Source: Sphingobacterium sp. UBA1575 (GTDB lineage Bacteria; Bacteroidota; Bacteroidia; Sphingobacteriales; Sphingobacteriaceae). From it: a stretch of 5,537 nt of DNA. The position numbers and the translations under genes are program-made. The notes under the pieces are model-generated. The model worked only from the letters and a program-made list of their open reading frames with translations, did no database searches and had not been told where the DNA came from. Below, one piece after another: positions 1 to 5,537 of this stretch (positions are counted from its first letter, which is position 1; the number at the start of each line of letters is the position of its first letter). The DNA is taken from NCBI GenBank assembly GCA_002322865.1, contig DCOH01000057.1, positions 8,111 through 13,647 of the forward strand, written 5' to 3'.

Positions 1-1154
1 GGCTTAACATTGATCCCGGGAACAGATAAAAACTCTGCTGGTTTATTGACAATTATAATCGATTCATCTTCGTAAAGGATTTCAATATCCAGGTTTCTAT
101 CTGGATGCTGAAGCATGGGATTATCATCAACTTTCAATCCCTGTAACATATGGTTTAGAATAGGTTCACATTTACCACGGCAAGCAGGGTAAAAAGATAA
201 ATGCTTTCTAACTTCTGTATTTGGCGATTCTCCCCACCAAAACTCCGCCATAGCAATAGGTTTAAGCATATGCTGATAGGCAAACTGCAATAATTTTGGG
301 GCAGCGCATTCACCCGCTCCGGCAGGAGGTTGCAATTGAATAGCTTCCTGAAAGATATCTAACACCGATCTTGTTTCCCCTTGCGCATTCAAAAAATGGT
401 ATTGATCAAATAGGCGTTGCTGCAGGGAGGATGATCTTTCCTTACGCTCATTCTTTAACGCTTCGATCTGCTGTTGTTCCAAAAGGTACTTTTCCTCGAA
501 ACGTTCGATCACCTCCATGGCTTTTCCCTTCGCTACATCATATTCATGTTGATCCCGATAACTTTGCTTAATGAGATCAGTTTCTAATTCAAGATAGGCT
601 TCTTCCGAAAGGATCGATTTTTGGATGGTTCTAATCTGTTTTCTTTCTGCTTTATTTTGTTTGTGTAATATTCGCAGTTCCGAAAGTAGCTTTTGTTGTT
701 CTTCCTTAACAGATTCAAATTGAAGCTTTAAAACTTGAAGTTTTCCATTTTCTTCTAATTCTTCCAGTTTCCTGTTGATCCGATTGATCTCTTGTTCTTC
801 CTCCAGAAAAAAACCTTCCGGCTTTAACATATCAAAAATGGGAGGAACAAAATATCGATGTTGATTTGTACCAGCTAGCTTCCCTGACACGGCAGCAAGA
901 TAACCTAAGCCGCCAAGCTCATCTTCAACAACTAAAACACCAAACATCTTTCCGATCACTAAACCCCTTTTCTGATCATCGAGACAAAAATTATGCTCGA
1001 AATCCTTTTGGGTCAATAAATATTCCTGCACCTGCTTTGCAGCAAGGATACTTAGCACATGCGGCTCATAACAAAAGGGAAATGTAAATTTCTCTGGTTT
1101 TTTGATATGCGATACATCCTGCTGAAAGCGATGAAGGAAGGTAATTTTACTCAT
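1..1154 (-). CDS. RluA-family RNA pseudouridine synthase with long N-terminal extension (partial, 3' end outside window)
   Basis: The minus strand reads open from ATG at 1154 to the window edge: 384 codons plus two bases, without a stop. An in-frame TAA lies directly before the ATG, so the start cannot move upstream. Regions in order: an N-terminal domain (about 1-115); a Glu/Lys/Gln-rich segment (about 118-245) that should form a long coiled coil; a conserved-looking block (about 276-342) with GAGECAAPKLLQ, MAEFWWGESP and a YPACRGKCEPIL cysteine motif; then from about 366 the start of the RluA fold, ILYEDESIIIVNKPAEFLSV followed by PG. In this family the enzyme converts specific uridines in rRNA or tRNA to pseudouridine in the cytoplasm. 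The catalytic aspartate (HRLDxxTSG motif) should lie just past the window edge and is not seen. The usual KPAG is KPAE here (E384-range residue, about position 374). The RNA target cannot be told. Family assignment is fairly sure; no gene symbol is justified. Confidence 0.85.
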   Translation of the reverse strand, partial: MSKITFLHRFQQDVSHIKKPEKFTFPFCYEPHVLSILAAKQVQEYLLTQKDFEHNFCLDDQKRGLVIGKMFGVLVVEDELGGLGYLAAVSGKLAGTNQHRYFVPPIFDMLKPEGFFLEEEQEINRINRKLEELEENGKLQVLKLQFESVKEEQQKLLSELRILHKQNKAERKQIRTIQKSILSEEAYLELETDLIKQSYRDQHEYDVAKGKAMEVIERFEEKYLLEQQQIEALKNERKERSSSLQQRLFDQYHFLNAQGETRSVLDIFQEAIQLQPPAGAGECAAPKLLQFAYQHMLKPIAMAEFWWGESPNTEVRKHLSFYPACRGKCEPILNHMLQGLKVDDNPMLQHPDRNLDIEILYEDESIIIVNKPAEFLSVPGINVK

Positions 1155-1176
1155 TTAATGACAGTTCAATTCGGGG

Positions 1177-1205
1177 CAAAAATACAAATATTAAGAAGGA
1201 TTCAA
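1177..1205 (-). promoter_or_regulatory. Bacteroidota-type promoter of the pseudouridine synthase gene
   Basis: Read on the minus strand, TTG (1205-1203) is followed after 18 bp by TATTTTTG (1184-1177). This matches the known Bacteroidota primary sigma factor consensus, a -33 TTG and a -7 TAnnTTTG, at a normal spacing. Transcription would start near 1170, giving a leader of about 15 nt before the ATG at 1154. Assignment is by pattern only. Confidence 0.65.
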
Positions 1206-1240
1206 GATTAAATTAATGAAGTTCAAATTTCAGCAAATCG

Positions 1241-1274
1241 AATGCCTAAAATGACATAAAAATGCCTTTAAAAT
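1241..1274. repeat. Short direct repeat with 20-bp period upstream of the aldo/keto reductase gene
   Basis: AATGCCT occurs at 1241-1247 and again at 1261-1267, and both copies are followed by an AAAAT run (AATGCCTAAAAT and AATGCCTTTAAAAT). The offset is exactly 20 bp, about two helical turns, so a protein dimer could bind both on one DNA face. A weak -7-like TATCTTTT follows at 1274-1281, with no TTG at the right distance upstream. The sequence is AT-rich and the repeat unit is short, so chance is possible. A regulatory role is inference only. Confidence 0.3.
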
Positions 1275-1329
1275 ATCTTTTATTGCAGTTTTTATTGGTA
1301 AATTGTATACATCAAAATTAGGGATAAAT

Positions 1330-2289
1330 ATGGAAAACAAAAGAATATTGGGAAAATCAGACTTAACGATTGTTCCTCTTATATTTGGTGGGAATGTATT
1401 CGGTTGGACATTAGATGAACAGCAATCCTTTACTATATTAGATCAATTTATGGATTTAGGCTTCAATGCCATCGATACAGCCAATAATTATAGCCATTGG
1501 GTGCCTGGAAACAAAGGCGGCGAATCTGAAACCATATTAGGAAACTGGATCTCCAACAAAGGAAACAGGGAAAAAATTATCCTCATGACCAAGGTTGGTG
1601 GCCGATTCGGATATGACAGCAAACCGAATACTCAAGCGAGTTATATCAAGGAACAAGTAGAACTTTCTTTAAAACGATTACAGACCGATTATATTGACCT
1701 GTATCAAACTCATTATGATGATGAAGTGACGCCAATTGAAGAGACCTTAAGGGCCTATGAAGACTTGATCCAGGAAGGTAAAGTAAAATATATTGGGGCA
1801 TCCAACATTGGAGCTGCTCGGTTGCAGGAATCTTTAACTATTTCCAAAGAACAAAATCTGCCTGCATACATCAGCCTACAGCCAGAATATAATCTATACG
1901 ATAGGGAAAATTATGAAAAAACCTTTTTGAAAGTAGTGGAGGAAAATGAATTAGCCGTTATTCCTTATTATTCTCTAGCGAGCGGTTTTCTAAGTGGTAA
2001 ATATCAATCTGAATCTGATTTTACAAAATCAGCTAGGGGAGAAGGCATTCAGAAACGTTATTGGAATGAGAGGGGAAAGAGCATTGTAGCGGCATTAAAT
2101 GAAGTTTCCAATGCTTACCGAACAAGCCCATCGGCGGTTGCCTTAGCTTGGTTATTGGCCCAACCAACCATCACAGCACCCATTGCTAGTGCGACCAAAA
2201 AGGAACAGCTTGAAGCCTTTGAAGCCGCTATTCAATTGAGGTTAGGGGAGGAGGCACTGCAGAAACTTCAAGAAGCGAGTAAATACTAA
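1330..2289 (+). CDS. Aldo/keto reductase (NADPH-dependent oxidoreductase)
   Basis: A 319-residue protein if started at ATG 1330. A TTG at 1303 is in frame, but the family N-terminus (RILGKSDLTIVPLIFGG) begins right after the ATG, so the ATG is preferred. The fold is the AKR (beta/alpha)8 barrel. The catalytic tetrad is visible: D49 and Y54 (AIDTANNYSHW), K88 (LMTKVG) and H128 (DLYQTHYDD). Other family marks are GKVKYIGASN (150-159), a QPEYNL strand (184-189), and a C-terminal PIASATKKEQLEAF segment (284-297) where NADP(H) phosphate is normally held. A VPGNKGGESE insert follows the catalytic tyrosine, as in the YajO/Tas-like branch. The cytoplasmic enzyme would reduce aldehydes or ketones; the substrate cannot be read from sequence. 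The Dps gene follows 30 bp later without a terminator, which fits a shared stress-response transcript. Length is normal and no key residue is missing. Confidence 0.92.
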   Translation: MENKRILGKSDLTIVPLIFGGNVFGWTLDEQQSFTILDQFMDLGFNAIDTANNYSHWVPGNKGGESETILGNWISNKGNREKIILMTKVGGRFGYDSKPNTQASYIKEQVELSLKRLQTDYIDLYQTHYDDEVTPIEETLRAYEDLIQEGKVKYIGASNIGAARLQESLTISKEQNLPAYISLQPEYNLYDRENYEKTFLKVVEENELAVIPYYSLASGFLSGKYQSESDFTKSARGEGIQKRYWNERGKSIVAALNEVSNAYRTSPSAVALAWLLAQPTITAPIASATKKEQLEAFEAAIQLRLGEEALQKLQEASKY

Positions 2290-2319
2290 AAAAAACATTA
2301 AACATAAATATATAATACC

Positions 2320-2790
2320 ATGAAAACTAATATCGGAATAACAGAAAAAAACACCTCAGCAGTAGCTGAGATATTGAACAAATTATTGGCGGATGAAAAT
2401 GTGCTGTATACGAAAGTTCGAAACGCCCATTGGAACGTAGAAGGACCTGATTTCCATGCACAACATTTATTTTTTGAAACCATATATGATGAATTGGCGG
2501 AAATCATTGATGAAGTAGCTGAACGAGTTCGATCCATTGGCCATTACGCTGTTGGAACCATGAAAGCTTGGTTGGAAATTACCCAATTAACAGAAATGGC
2601 ATATGGTAAAAATGACTCCAAGGGATTCATCAAAGAAATCCTCAACGATTTTGAAAGCCTGATCATTTCCTTGAGAGAGGATATCGATAAGGTGGAGAAA
2701 AACAAGGATGCCGGAACAGAAGATTTTTTGGTTGGCATATTAGAAAAACATGAAAAAACAGCTTGGATGTTGAGATCACACCTTAAATAG
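2320..2790 (+). CDS. dps: Dps family DNA-protection / ferritin-like protein
   Basis: A 156-residue protein, the usual Dps length. Dps proteins form a hollow 12-mer that oxidises Fe(II), generally with hydrogen peroxide, and stores the iron, so limiting Fenton damage; some also coat DNA. The intersubunit ferroxidase residues are present with correct spacing: H37 and W38 (NAHWNV), H49 (FHAQH), E53 where Asp is common, and D64 and E68 (IDEVAER). The first signature HWNVEGPDFHAQH and the AERVRSIG end of the second are clear. The N-terminus is short, with only two lysines (K2, K10), and the C-terminus has no Lys/Arg-rich tail, so DNA binding is uncertain and iron storage is the safer role. The start ATG lies in an A-rich context (TATAATACC before it) without a Shine-Dalgarno, typical of Bacteroidota. 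It follows the aldo/keto reductase gene by 30 bp and is closed by a strong terminator. No separate promoter was recognised. Confidence 0.95.
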   Translation: MKTNIGITEKNTSAVAEILNKLLADENVLYTKVRNAHWNVEGPDFHAQHLFFETIYDELAEIIDEVAERVRSIGHYAVGTMKAWLEITQLTEMAYGKNDSKGFIKEILNDFESLIISLREDIDKVEKNKDAGTEDFLVGILEKHEKTAWMLRSHLK

Positions 2791-2805
2791 TATAAACTTA
2801 CCTTT

Positions 2806-2832
2806 AAAAGCTCCTTCGGGAGCTTTTTTTTT
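2806..2832 (+). terminator. Rho-independent terminator after dps, UUCG tetraloop
   Basis: A perfect 9-bp stem, AAAAGCTCC (2806-2814) with GGAGCTTTT (2819-2827), closes a TTCG loop (2815-2818). The C(UUCG)G loop is unusually stable. The T run covers 2824-2832. It lies 16 bp past the dps stop codon and separates this transcript from the ZIP gene. Confidence 0.92.
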
Positions 2833-2914
2833 GAATTTCATTTAATAATCAATAGAATAGATAGGATTGTTCCAAAGAATGGTTAATTTCAAAGCGATTT
2901 TATAAGTTATTTAA
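2833..2914 (+). promoter_or_regulatory. Intergenic leader of the ZIP transporter gene; no clear promoter
   Basis: This 82-bp AT-rich gap between the dps terminator and the ZIP start must hold a promoter if the upstream terminator is efficient. I looked for a TTG and TAnnTTTG pair. TAGGATTG (2862-2869) is the nearest -7-like match, but no TTG stands at 17-23 bp upstream. No Zur-like palindrome or riboswitch fold was evident. Confidence 0.25.
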
Positions 2915-3733
2915 ATGATTGACGAATTAATTGCCTATTTAGGAACCTTAAATCCCATTACAGCAGCTTTATTAGCAGGTTTATTCACGTGGGGAGTGAC
3001 TGCATTAGGAGCAGCATCTGTTTTTCTTTTCAGAGGGGTAAACAAACGACTATTGAATGGCATGTTGGGCTTTACAGGTGGCGTTATGATCGCTGCTAGT
3101 TTTTGGTCCTTATTGTCACCAGCAATAGAAATGAGCGACGGTAGTGGCTTTGAAAAAGTGATGCCAGCCGCCATTGGCTTTATATTGGGTGCACTTTTCA
3201 TATTTGGATTGGATAAGCTCATGCCACACCTGCATCTGAACTTTTTAAAATCAGAAGGTCCTAAATCCTCCTTACATCGAACCACCTTATTGACCATAGC
3301 CATTGCCCTGCATAATATTCCAGAAGGATTAGCAGTAGGGGTATTGTTTGGCGGTGCGGCGGCCGGATCTCCTGAAGCAAGTATTGCCGGGGCAGTTTTA
3401 TTGGCGATGGGTATTGGACTTCAGAATTTTCCGGAAGGAATTGCCGTGTCTATGCCATTAAGGCGAATGGGGCTTTCCAGGTGGAAGAGTTTCCAATATG
3501 GCCAGTTATCGGCTGTAGTGGAACCTATTTTTGCTGTTCTTGGCGCTTTTGCTGTTGGTTTCTTCCTTCCCATTTTGCCCTATGCATTAGCATTTGCAGC
3601 AGGAGCCATGATATTTGTGGTTATTGAAGAGGTAATTCCTGAAACCCAACAAGAAGAACATTCCGATGTACCCATCTTAGGTTTCGTTTTGGGTTTTGTG
3701 GTGATGATGGTTTTGGATGTGGCATTAGGATAA
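2915..3733 (+). CDS. ZIP family divalent metal transporter (GufA/BbZIP-like)
   Basis: A 272-residue membrane protein with about eight hydrophobic segments (roughly 15-39, 47-70, 83-103, 123-147, 155-181, 194-219, 222-240, 253-271), the normal ZIP layout and length. An in-frame TAA directly before ATG 2915 fixes the start. TM4 carries HNIPEG (H133, N134, E137), TM5 carries QNFPEG (Q170, N171, E174), and E203 in TM6 (VVEPIFAVLGA) lies 29 residues past E174. This matches the binuclear metal site described for Bordetella BbZIP, with Asn in place of one Asp. The TM3-TM4 loop is short, with a small His cluster (PHLHLNF, 104-110) and few charges. ZIP proteins move Zn(II), and often Fe, Mn or Cd, into the cytoplasm; the metal cannot be decided here. 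The gene stands alone between two terminators, downstream of dps and convergent with the TPR genes. The sequence could also be called ZupT-like, but the GufA branch fits better. Confidence 0.92.
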   Translation: MIDELIAYLGTLNPITAALLAGLFTWGVTALGAASVFLFRGVNKRLLNGMLGFTGGVMIAASFWSLLSPAIEMSDGSGFEKVMPAAIGFILGALFIFGLDKLMPHLHLNFLKSEGPKSSLHRTTLLTIAIALHNIPEGLAVGVLFGGAAAGSPEASIAGAVLLAMGIGLQNFPEGIAVSMPLRRMGLSRWKSFQYGQLSAVVEPIFAVLGAFAVGFFLPILPYALAFAAGAMIFVVIEEVIPETQQEEHSDVPILGFVLGFVVMMVLDVALG

Positions 3734-3745
3734 AATATTAAAAAC

Positions 3746-3780
3746 AAAAAAAAGCCATCCAAAAAGGATGGCTTTTTTAT
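3746..3780. terminator. Bidirectional terminator between convergent ZIP and TPR genes
   Basis: The GCCATCC (3754-3760) and GGATGGC (3766-3772) arms pair around an AAAAA loop (3761-3765). They are flanked by eight A (3746-3753) and six T (3773-3778), which extend the stem and provide a U tract on either strand. It lies 12 bp past the ZIP stop and 13 bp past the stop of the minus-strand TPR gene, so one hairpin can serve both. Confidence 0.92.
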
Positions 3781-3793
3781 TTCAATACTTCGC

Positions 3794-4969
3794 TTATTTC
3801 AAAGCATCTAATTTTGCTTGGATTTCAGCTGATTTAGCTGTATTCTCTACAAAATCATAGTAACTTTTTAAACTACGTAAAGCATCCTTATTATTTGGAT
3901 CTAACTCAATTGTTTTATTCAAATAAGGAAGAGCAGTAGCGATTTTCGCTTTGATCGCAGCAAGCTTTTTGTTGTAATCAGCAGCTGATAATGCTTTATC
4001 ATCATTGATTGCCAATAATTCATCGCGACCAGAATTCATGATCACTACGGCAGCATTGATATTTGCTTCAGGGTAATTAGGATCAATCTCTAACGCTTTT
4101 TTGTAAGCCGCTAAAGCCTTTTCCGTATTCCCAGCTGTACCATATGCTAAACCAGAGTAGTAGTGCAAGCTTTTATTTTGAGGATCTTTCGTGATTTGTG
4201 CCTCGATATCGCTCAAAATCTTCGCTTCATTTCCAGTAATCAAGTTAAACTCAATATTCTGTACTACGGCATCATTATCGTTAGGATAAGCAGCTACAGC
4301 TTCTGCAGCAGCAGCTAATGCCGATGTCGTATCACCTTTAGACATGTAAAGTTTTGGAAGATCCAATAATACGGTCTTGTGGCTTGAAAACTCTTTATTA
4401 GGGATCAATGCCTTGTATTTAGGAATAGCATTATCATAATCTTTTGTCTGTACTGCCGACAATCCTGCATAGAAAGTCAATGTTGTATCACCAGGAAGAT
4501 AAGTCAATGCATCATTGAATTCATTGTATGCATTTTTATAATCTTGTTTATCCCAAGCAGCAACACCCTGATTAAACTTGAATTGACCTAATGTTTGCCC
4601 AGCAACCGTAATATTATCCGTATGCTTTTTCTCTTTGTCTAGTTCAGTTGCTTTTTTAACAGCCTCAGCAGCTTTGGTAGCAGCGTCTGCATTCTTATCC
4701 ATAAAAGCGATATTAGAATACACTAATGCATAATAAGTCCAAGCCTCTGGGTCATTACTTGTTTTTTCATGCACAACAGCTGCATCAATAGCCTCTTGAG
4801 CAGTCGTAAGATTTGATTTTCCTAACGCCGCAGTTCCAGCAGCTTTTAGTTCTTCAAATTTAATAATTGCAGCTTTAGCCTTTTTAACGTTACTAGCTTG
4901 TGCAAATACAGCAGTAGTCCCTGTCGCCAAAAGTACTGCTGCCAATAATATGGATTTCTTCAGATTCAT
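3794..4969 (-). CDS. Exported tetratricopeptide repeat (TPR) protein
   Basis: A 391-residue protein read on the minus strand. A type I signal peptide is clear: charged NLKK, a hydrophobic core to about residue 20, and a V-F-A site with cleavage expected after A23 (before QAS), so the protein is periplasmic or otherwise exported. The mature part is helical and rich in Ala and Lys. TPR-like units stand at about 131-162 (FNQGVAAWDKQDYKNAYNEF), 163-196, 197-230, 267-300 (YYSGLAYGTAGNTEKALAAY, then ALEIDPNYP) and 343-376 (TIELDPNNKDALRSLKSYY). A non-repeat insert with ELLAINDDKALSAADY (317-332) separates the last two. TPRs act as protein-binding scaffolds; no enzyme domain is seen and the partner is unknown. 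It follows the second TPR gene by 19 bp and is probably cotranscribed with it. Its C-terminal half aligns with that neighbour, so they look like tandem paralogues. Similar exported TPR genes are often found near gyrA in Bacteroidota, as I recall; that gene is not in this window. Confidence 0.88.
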   Translation of the reverse strand: MNLKKSILLAAVLLATGTTAVFAQASNVKKAKAAIIKFEELKAAGTAALGKSNLTTAQEAIDAAVVHEKTSNDPEAWTYYALVYSNIAFMDKNADAATKAAEAVKKATELDKEKKHTDNITVAGQTLGQFKFNQGVAAWDKQDYKNAYNEFNDALTYLPGDTTLTFYAGLSAVQTKDYDNAIPKYKALIPNKEFSSHKTVLLDLPKLYMSKGDTTSALAAAAEAVAAYPNDNDAVVQNIEFNLITGNEAKILSDIEAQITKDPQNKSLHYYSGLAYGTAGNTEKALAAYKKALEIDPNYPEANINAAVVIMNSGRDELLAINDDKALSAADYNKKLAAIKAKIATALPYLNKTIELDPNNKDALRSLKSYYDFVENTAKSAEIQAKLDALK

Positions 4970-4988
4970 ATCGTATTTGTTTTGTTTA

Positions 4989-5537
4989 TTAATTTGTAAG
5001 TTGGTTCAATAACATATTCACTCGATCCAATTGCGTCGCATCTCCTGCCTTTTCATAATACATTGCCAATGATTTCAAGGCATTGATCTCGTAAGGCTTG
5101 ATCTCATTTGCTTTTAAAAGATGGTTCTGTGCATTATACTGCGCTTCTTGATTCTCGGTATCTGACAAGAAATCTTTTAAATAGATTAATCCCAACGCTA
5201 AATTAGATTCATAATTATTGGCATCCAATTGCAAAACCTTTTCATAATAAGTCTTTGCTATAGCCACCTGATTTGCATTTTCATTTGCATAACCCGCTAA
5301 ATAATTAAGATCTACATTCTCCGGCTCGTATTTTAATGCTTCGCCAATTAAAGGAACAATCGCATCGTATGCTTTGTTCTTCGCATATTTATCAATCAAC
5401 AGAAATAAAAGAGATTTTTCTTCCTGAAATTTGGTTCTACCCGTTTCAAGCGTACTCAAAGCCAATTGCTTTTCCCCTAATTTATCATAAATATCGGAAA
5501 GTTCAATGTACTGTTGCGGCGTTGCTTTTTCCGACTC
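4989..5537 (-). CDS. TPR protein, C-terminal part (5' end outside window)
   Basis: The minus-strand frame is open from the window edge to TAA at 4991-4989, giving 182 residues. A TTG at 5465 might be taken for a start, but the frame continues upstream with TPR-like residues (TPQQYIELSDIYDKLGEKQ), so the true start lies beyond the window. TPR units: about 9-38 (IYDKLGEKQLALSTLETG), 75-107 (NYLAGYANENANQVAIAKTY, then LQLDANNYE) and 135-170 (HLLKANEIKPYEINALKSLA). A non-repeat linker with DFLSDTENQEAQ lies before the last unit. Whether it has a signal peptide cannot be seen. The gene is followed 19 bp later by the exported TPR gene without a terminator, so the two probably form an operon. The whole visible part aligns in order with residues 205-391 of that neighbour. 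The function is not known beyond a scaffold-type role. Confidence 0.85.
   Translation of the reverse strand, partial: ESEKATPQQYIELSDIYDKLGEKQLALSTLETGRTKFQEEKSLLFLLIDKYAKNKAYDAIVPLIGEALKYEPENVDLNYLAGYANENANQVAIAKTYYEKVLQLDANNYESNLALGLIYLKDFLSDTENQEAQYNAQNHLLKANEIKPYEINALKSLAMYYEKAGDATQLDRVNMLLNQLTN

Noticed and set aside
371..1087. Two plus-strand ORFs of 66 and 73 codons (371-571 and 866-1087)
   Set aside because: Both lie inside the long minus-strand pseudouridine synthase frame, which has clear family motifs. The plus-strand translations have no recognisable features.
1303..1329. TTG at 1303 as start of the aldo/keto reductase
   Set aside because: It would add nine residues (YTSKLGIN after the start) that family members lack. 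ATG 1330 lies directly before the conserved N-terminus.
2311..2316. TATAAT as a sigma70-like -10 box for dps
   Set aside because: It ends 3 bp before the dps ATG, so transcription would begin inside the coding region, and Bacteroidota promoters use a different consensus. It is more likely just an AT-rich translation start region.
2298..2738. Minus-strand ORFs of 79 and 64 codons opposite dps
   Set aside because: They are antisense shadows of a gene whose ferroxidase residues are all in place.
2935..3762. Minus-strand ORFs of 122 and 60 codons opposite the ZIP gene
   Set aside because: The ZIP reading has eight membrane segments and both HNxPEG/QNxPEG motifs. The antisense frames show nothing recognisable, and one crosses the terminator.
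5463..5465. TTG at 5465 as the start of the upstream TPR protein
   Set aside because: The frame stays open to the window edge and the added residues continue the TPR pattern and the alignment with the paralogue, so the gene is simply cut by the window.
1..5537. A defence system, mobile element, CRISPR array or biosynthetic cluster
   Set aside because: No transposase, integrase, nuclease, repeat-spacer array, tRNA or terminal inverted repeats were seen. All genes belong to common housekeeping or stress families.

Overview
The window looks like an ordinary chromosomal stretch from a Bacteroidota bacterium, most likely of the Sphingobacteriaceae type (Sphingobacterium/Pedobacter-like). This is inferred from low-GC coding sequence, A-rich translation starts without Shine-Dalgarno sites, a good Bacteroidota-type promoter (TTG, 18 bp, TATTTTTG), and the protein families present. 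The genus is a guess; no rRNA or other marker is present.

Layout. (1) Positions 1-1154, minus strand: the first 384 codons of an RluA-family RNA pseudouridine synthase with a long N-terminal extension. Its catalytic domain has only just begun where the window ends. (2) Positions 1155-1329: a divergent intergenic region with a clear promoter for the pseudouridine synthase gene and a 20-bp-period direct repeat ahead of the plus-strand genes. (3) Positions 1330-2790, plus strand: an aldo/keto reductase followed 30 bp later by a Dps ferritin-like protein, closed by a strong UUCG-loop terminator. (4) Positions 2915-3733, plus strand: a ZIP-family metal transporter of the GufA/BbZIP type. (5) Positions 3746-3780: a terminator that works for both strands, between convergent genes. 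(6) Positions 5537-3794, minus strand: two adjacent TPR protein genes 19 bp apart. The downstream one is complete and has a signal peptide; the upstream one runs off the window edge. The two align end to end and look like tandem paralogues.

How the genes relate. The aldo/keto reductase and Dps gene probably share a transcript and suggest a redox/iron stress function. The ZIP gene next door also concerns divalent metals but is separated by a terminator. The TPR pair is probably one operon that starts outside the window. The pseudouridine synthase is unrelated to its neighbours.

No mobile element, CRISPR array, tRNA or rRNA was seen. Every stretch longer than 300 bases is covered by a gene. 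I do not see evidence for a new multi-gene system; the most interesting points are the architecture of the pseudouridine synthase and the tandem TPR paralogues.
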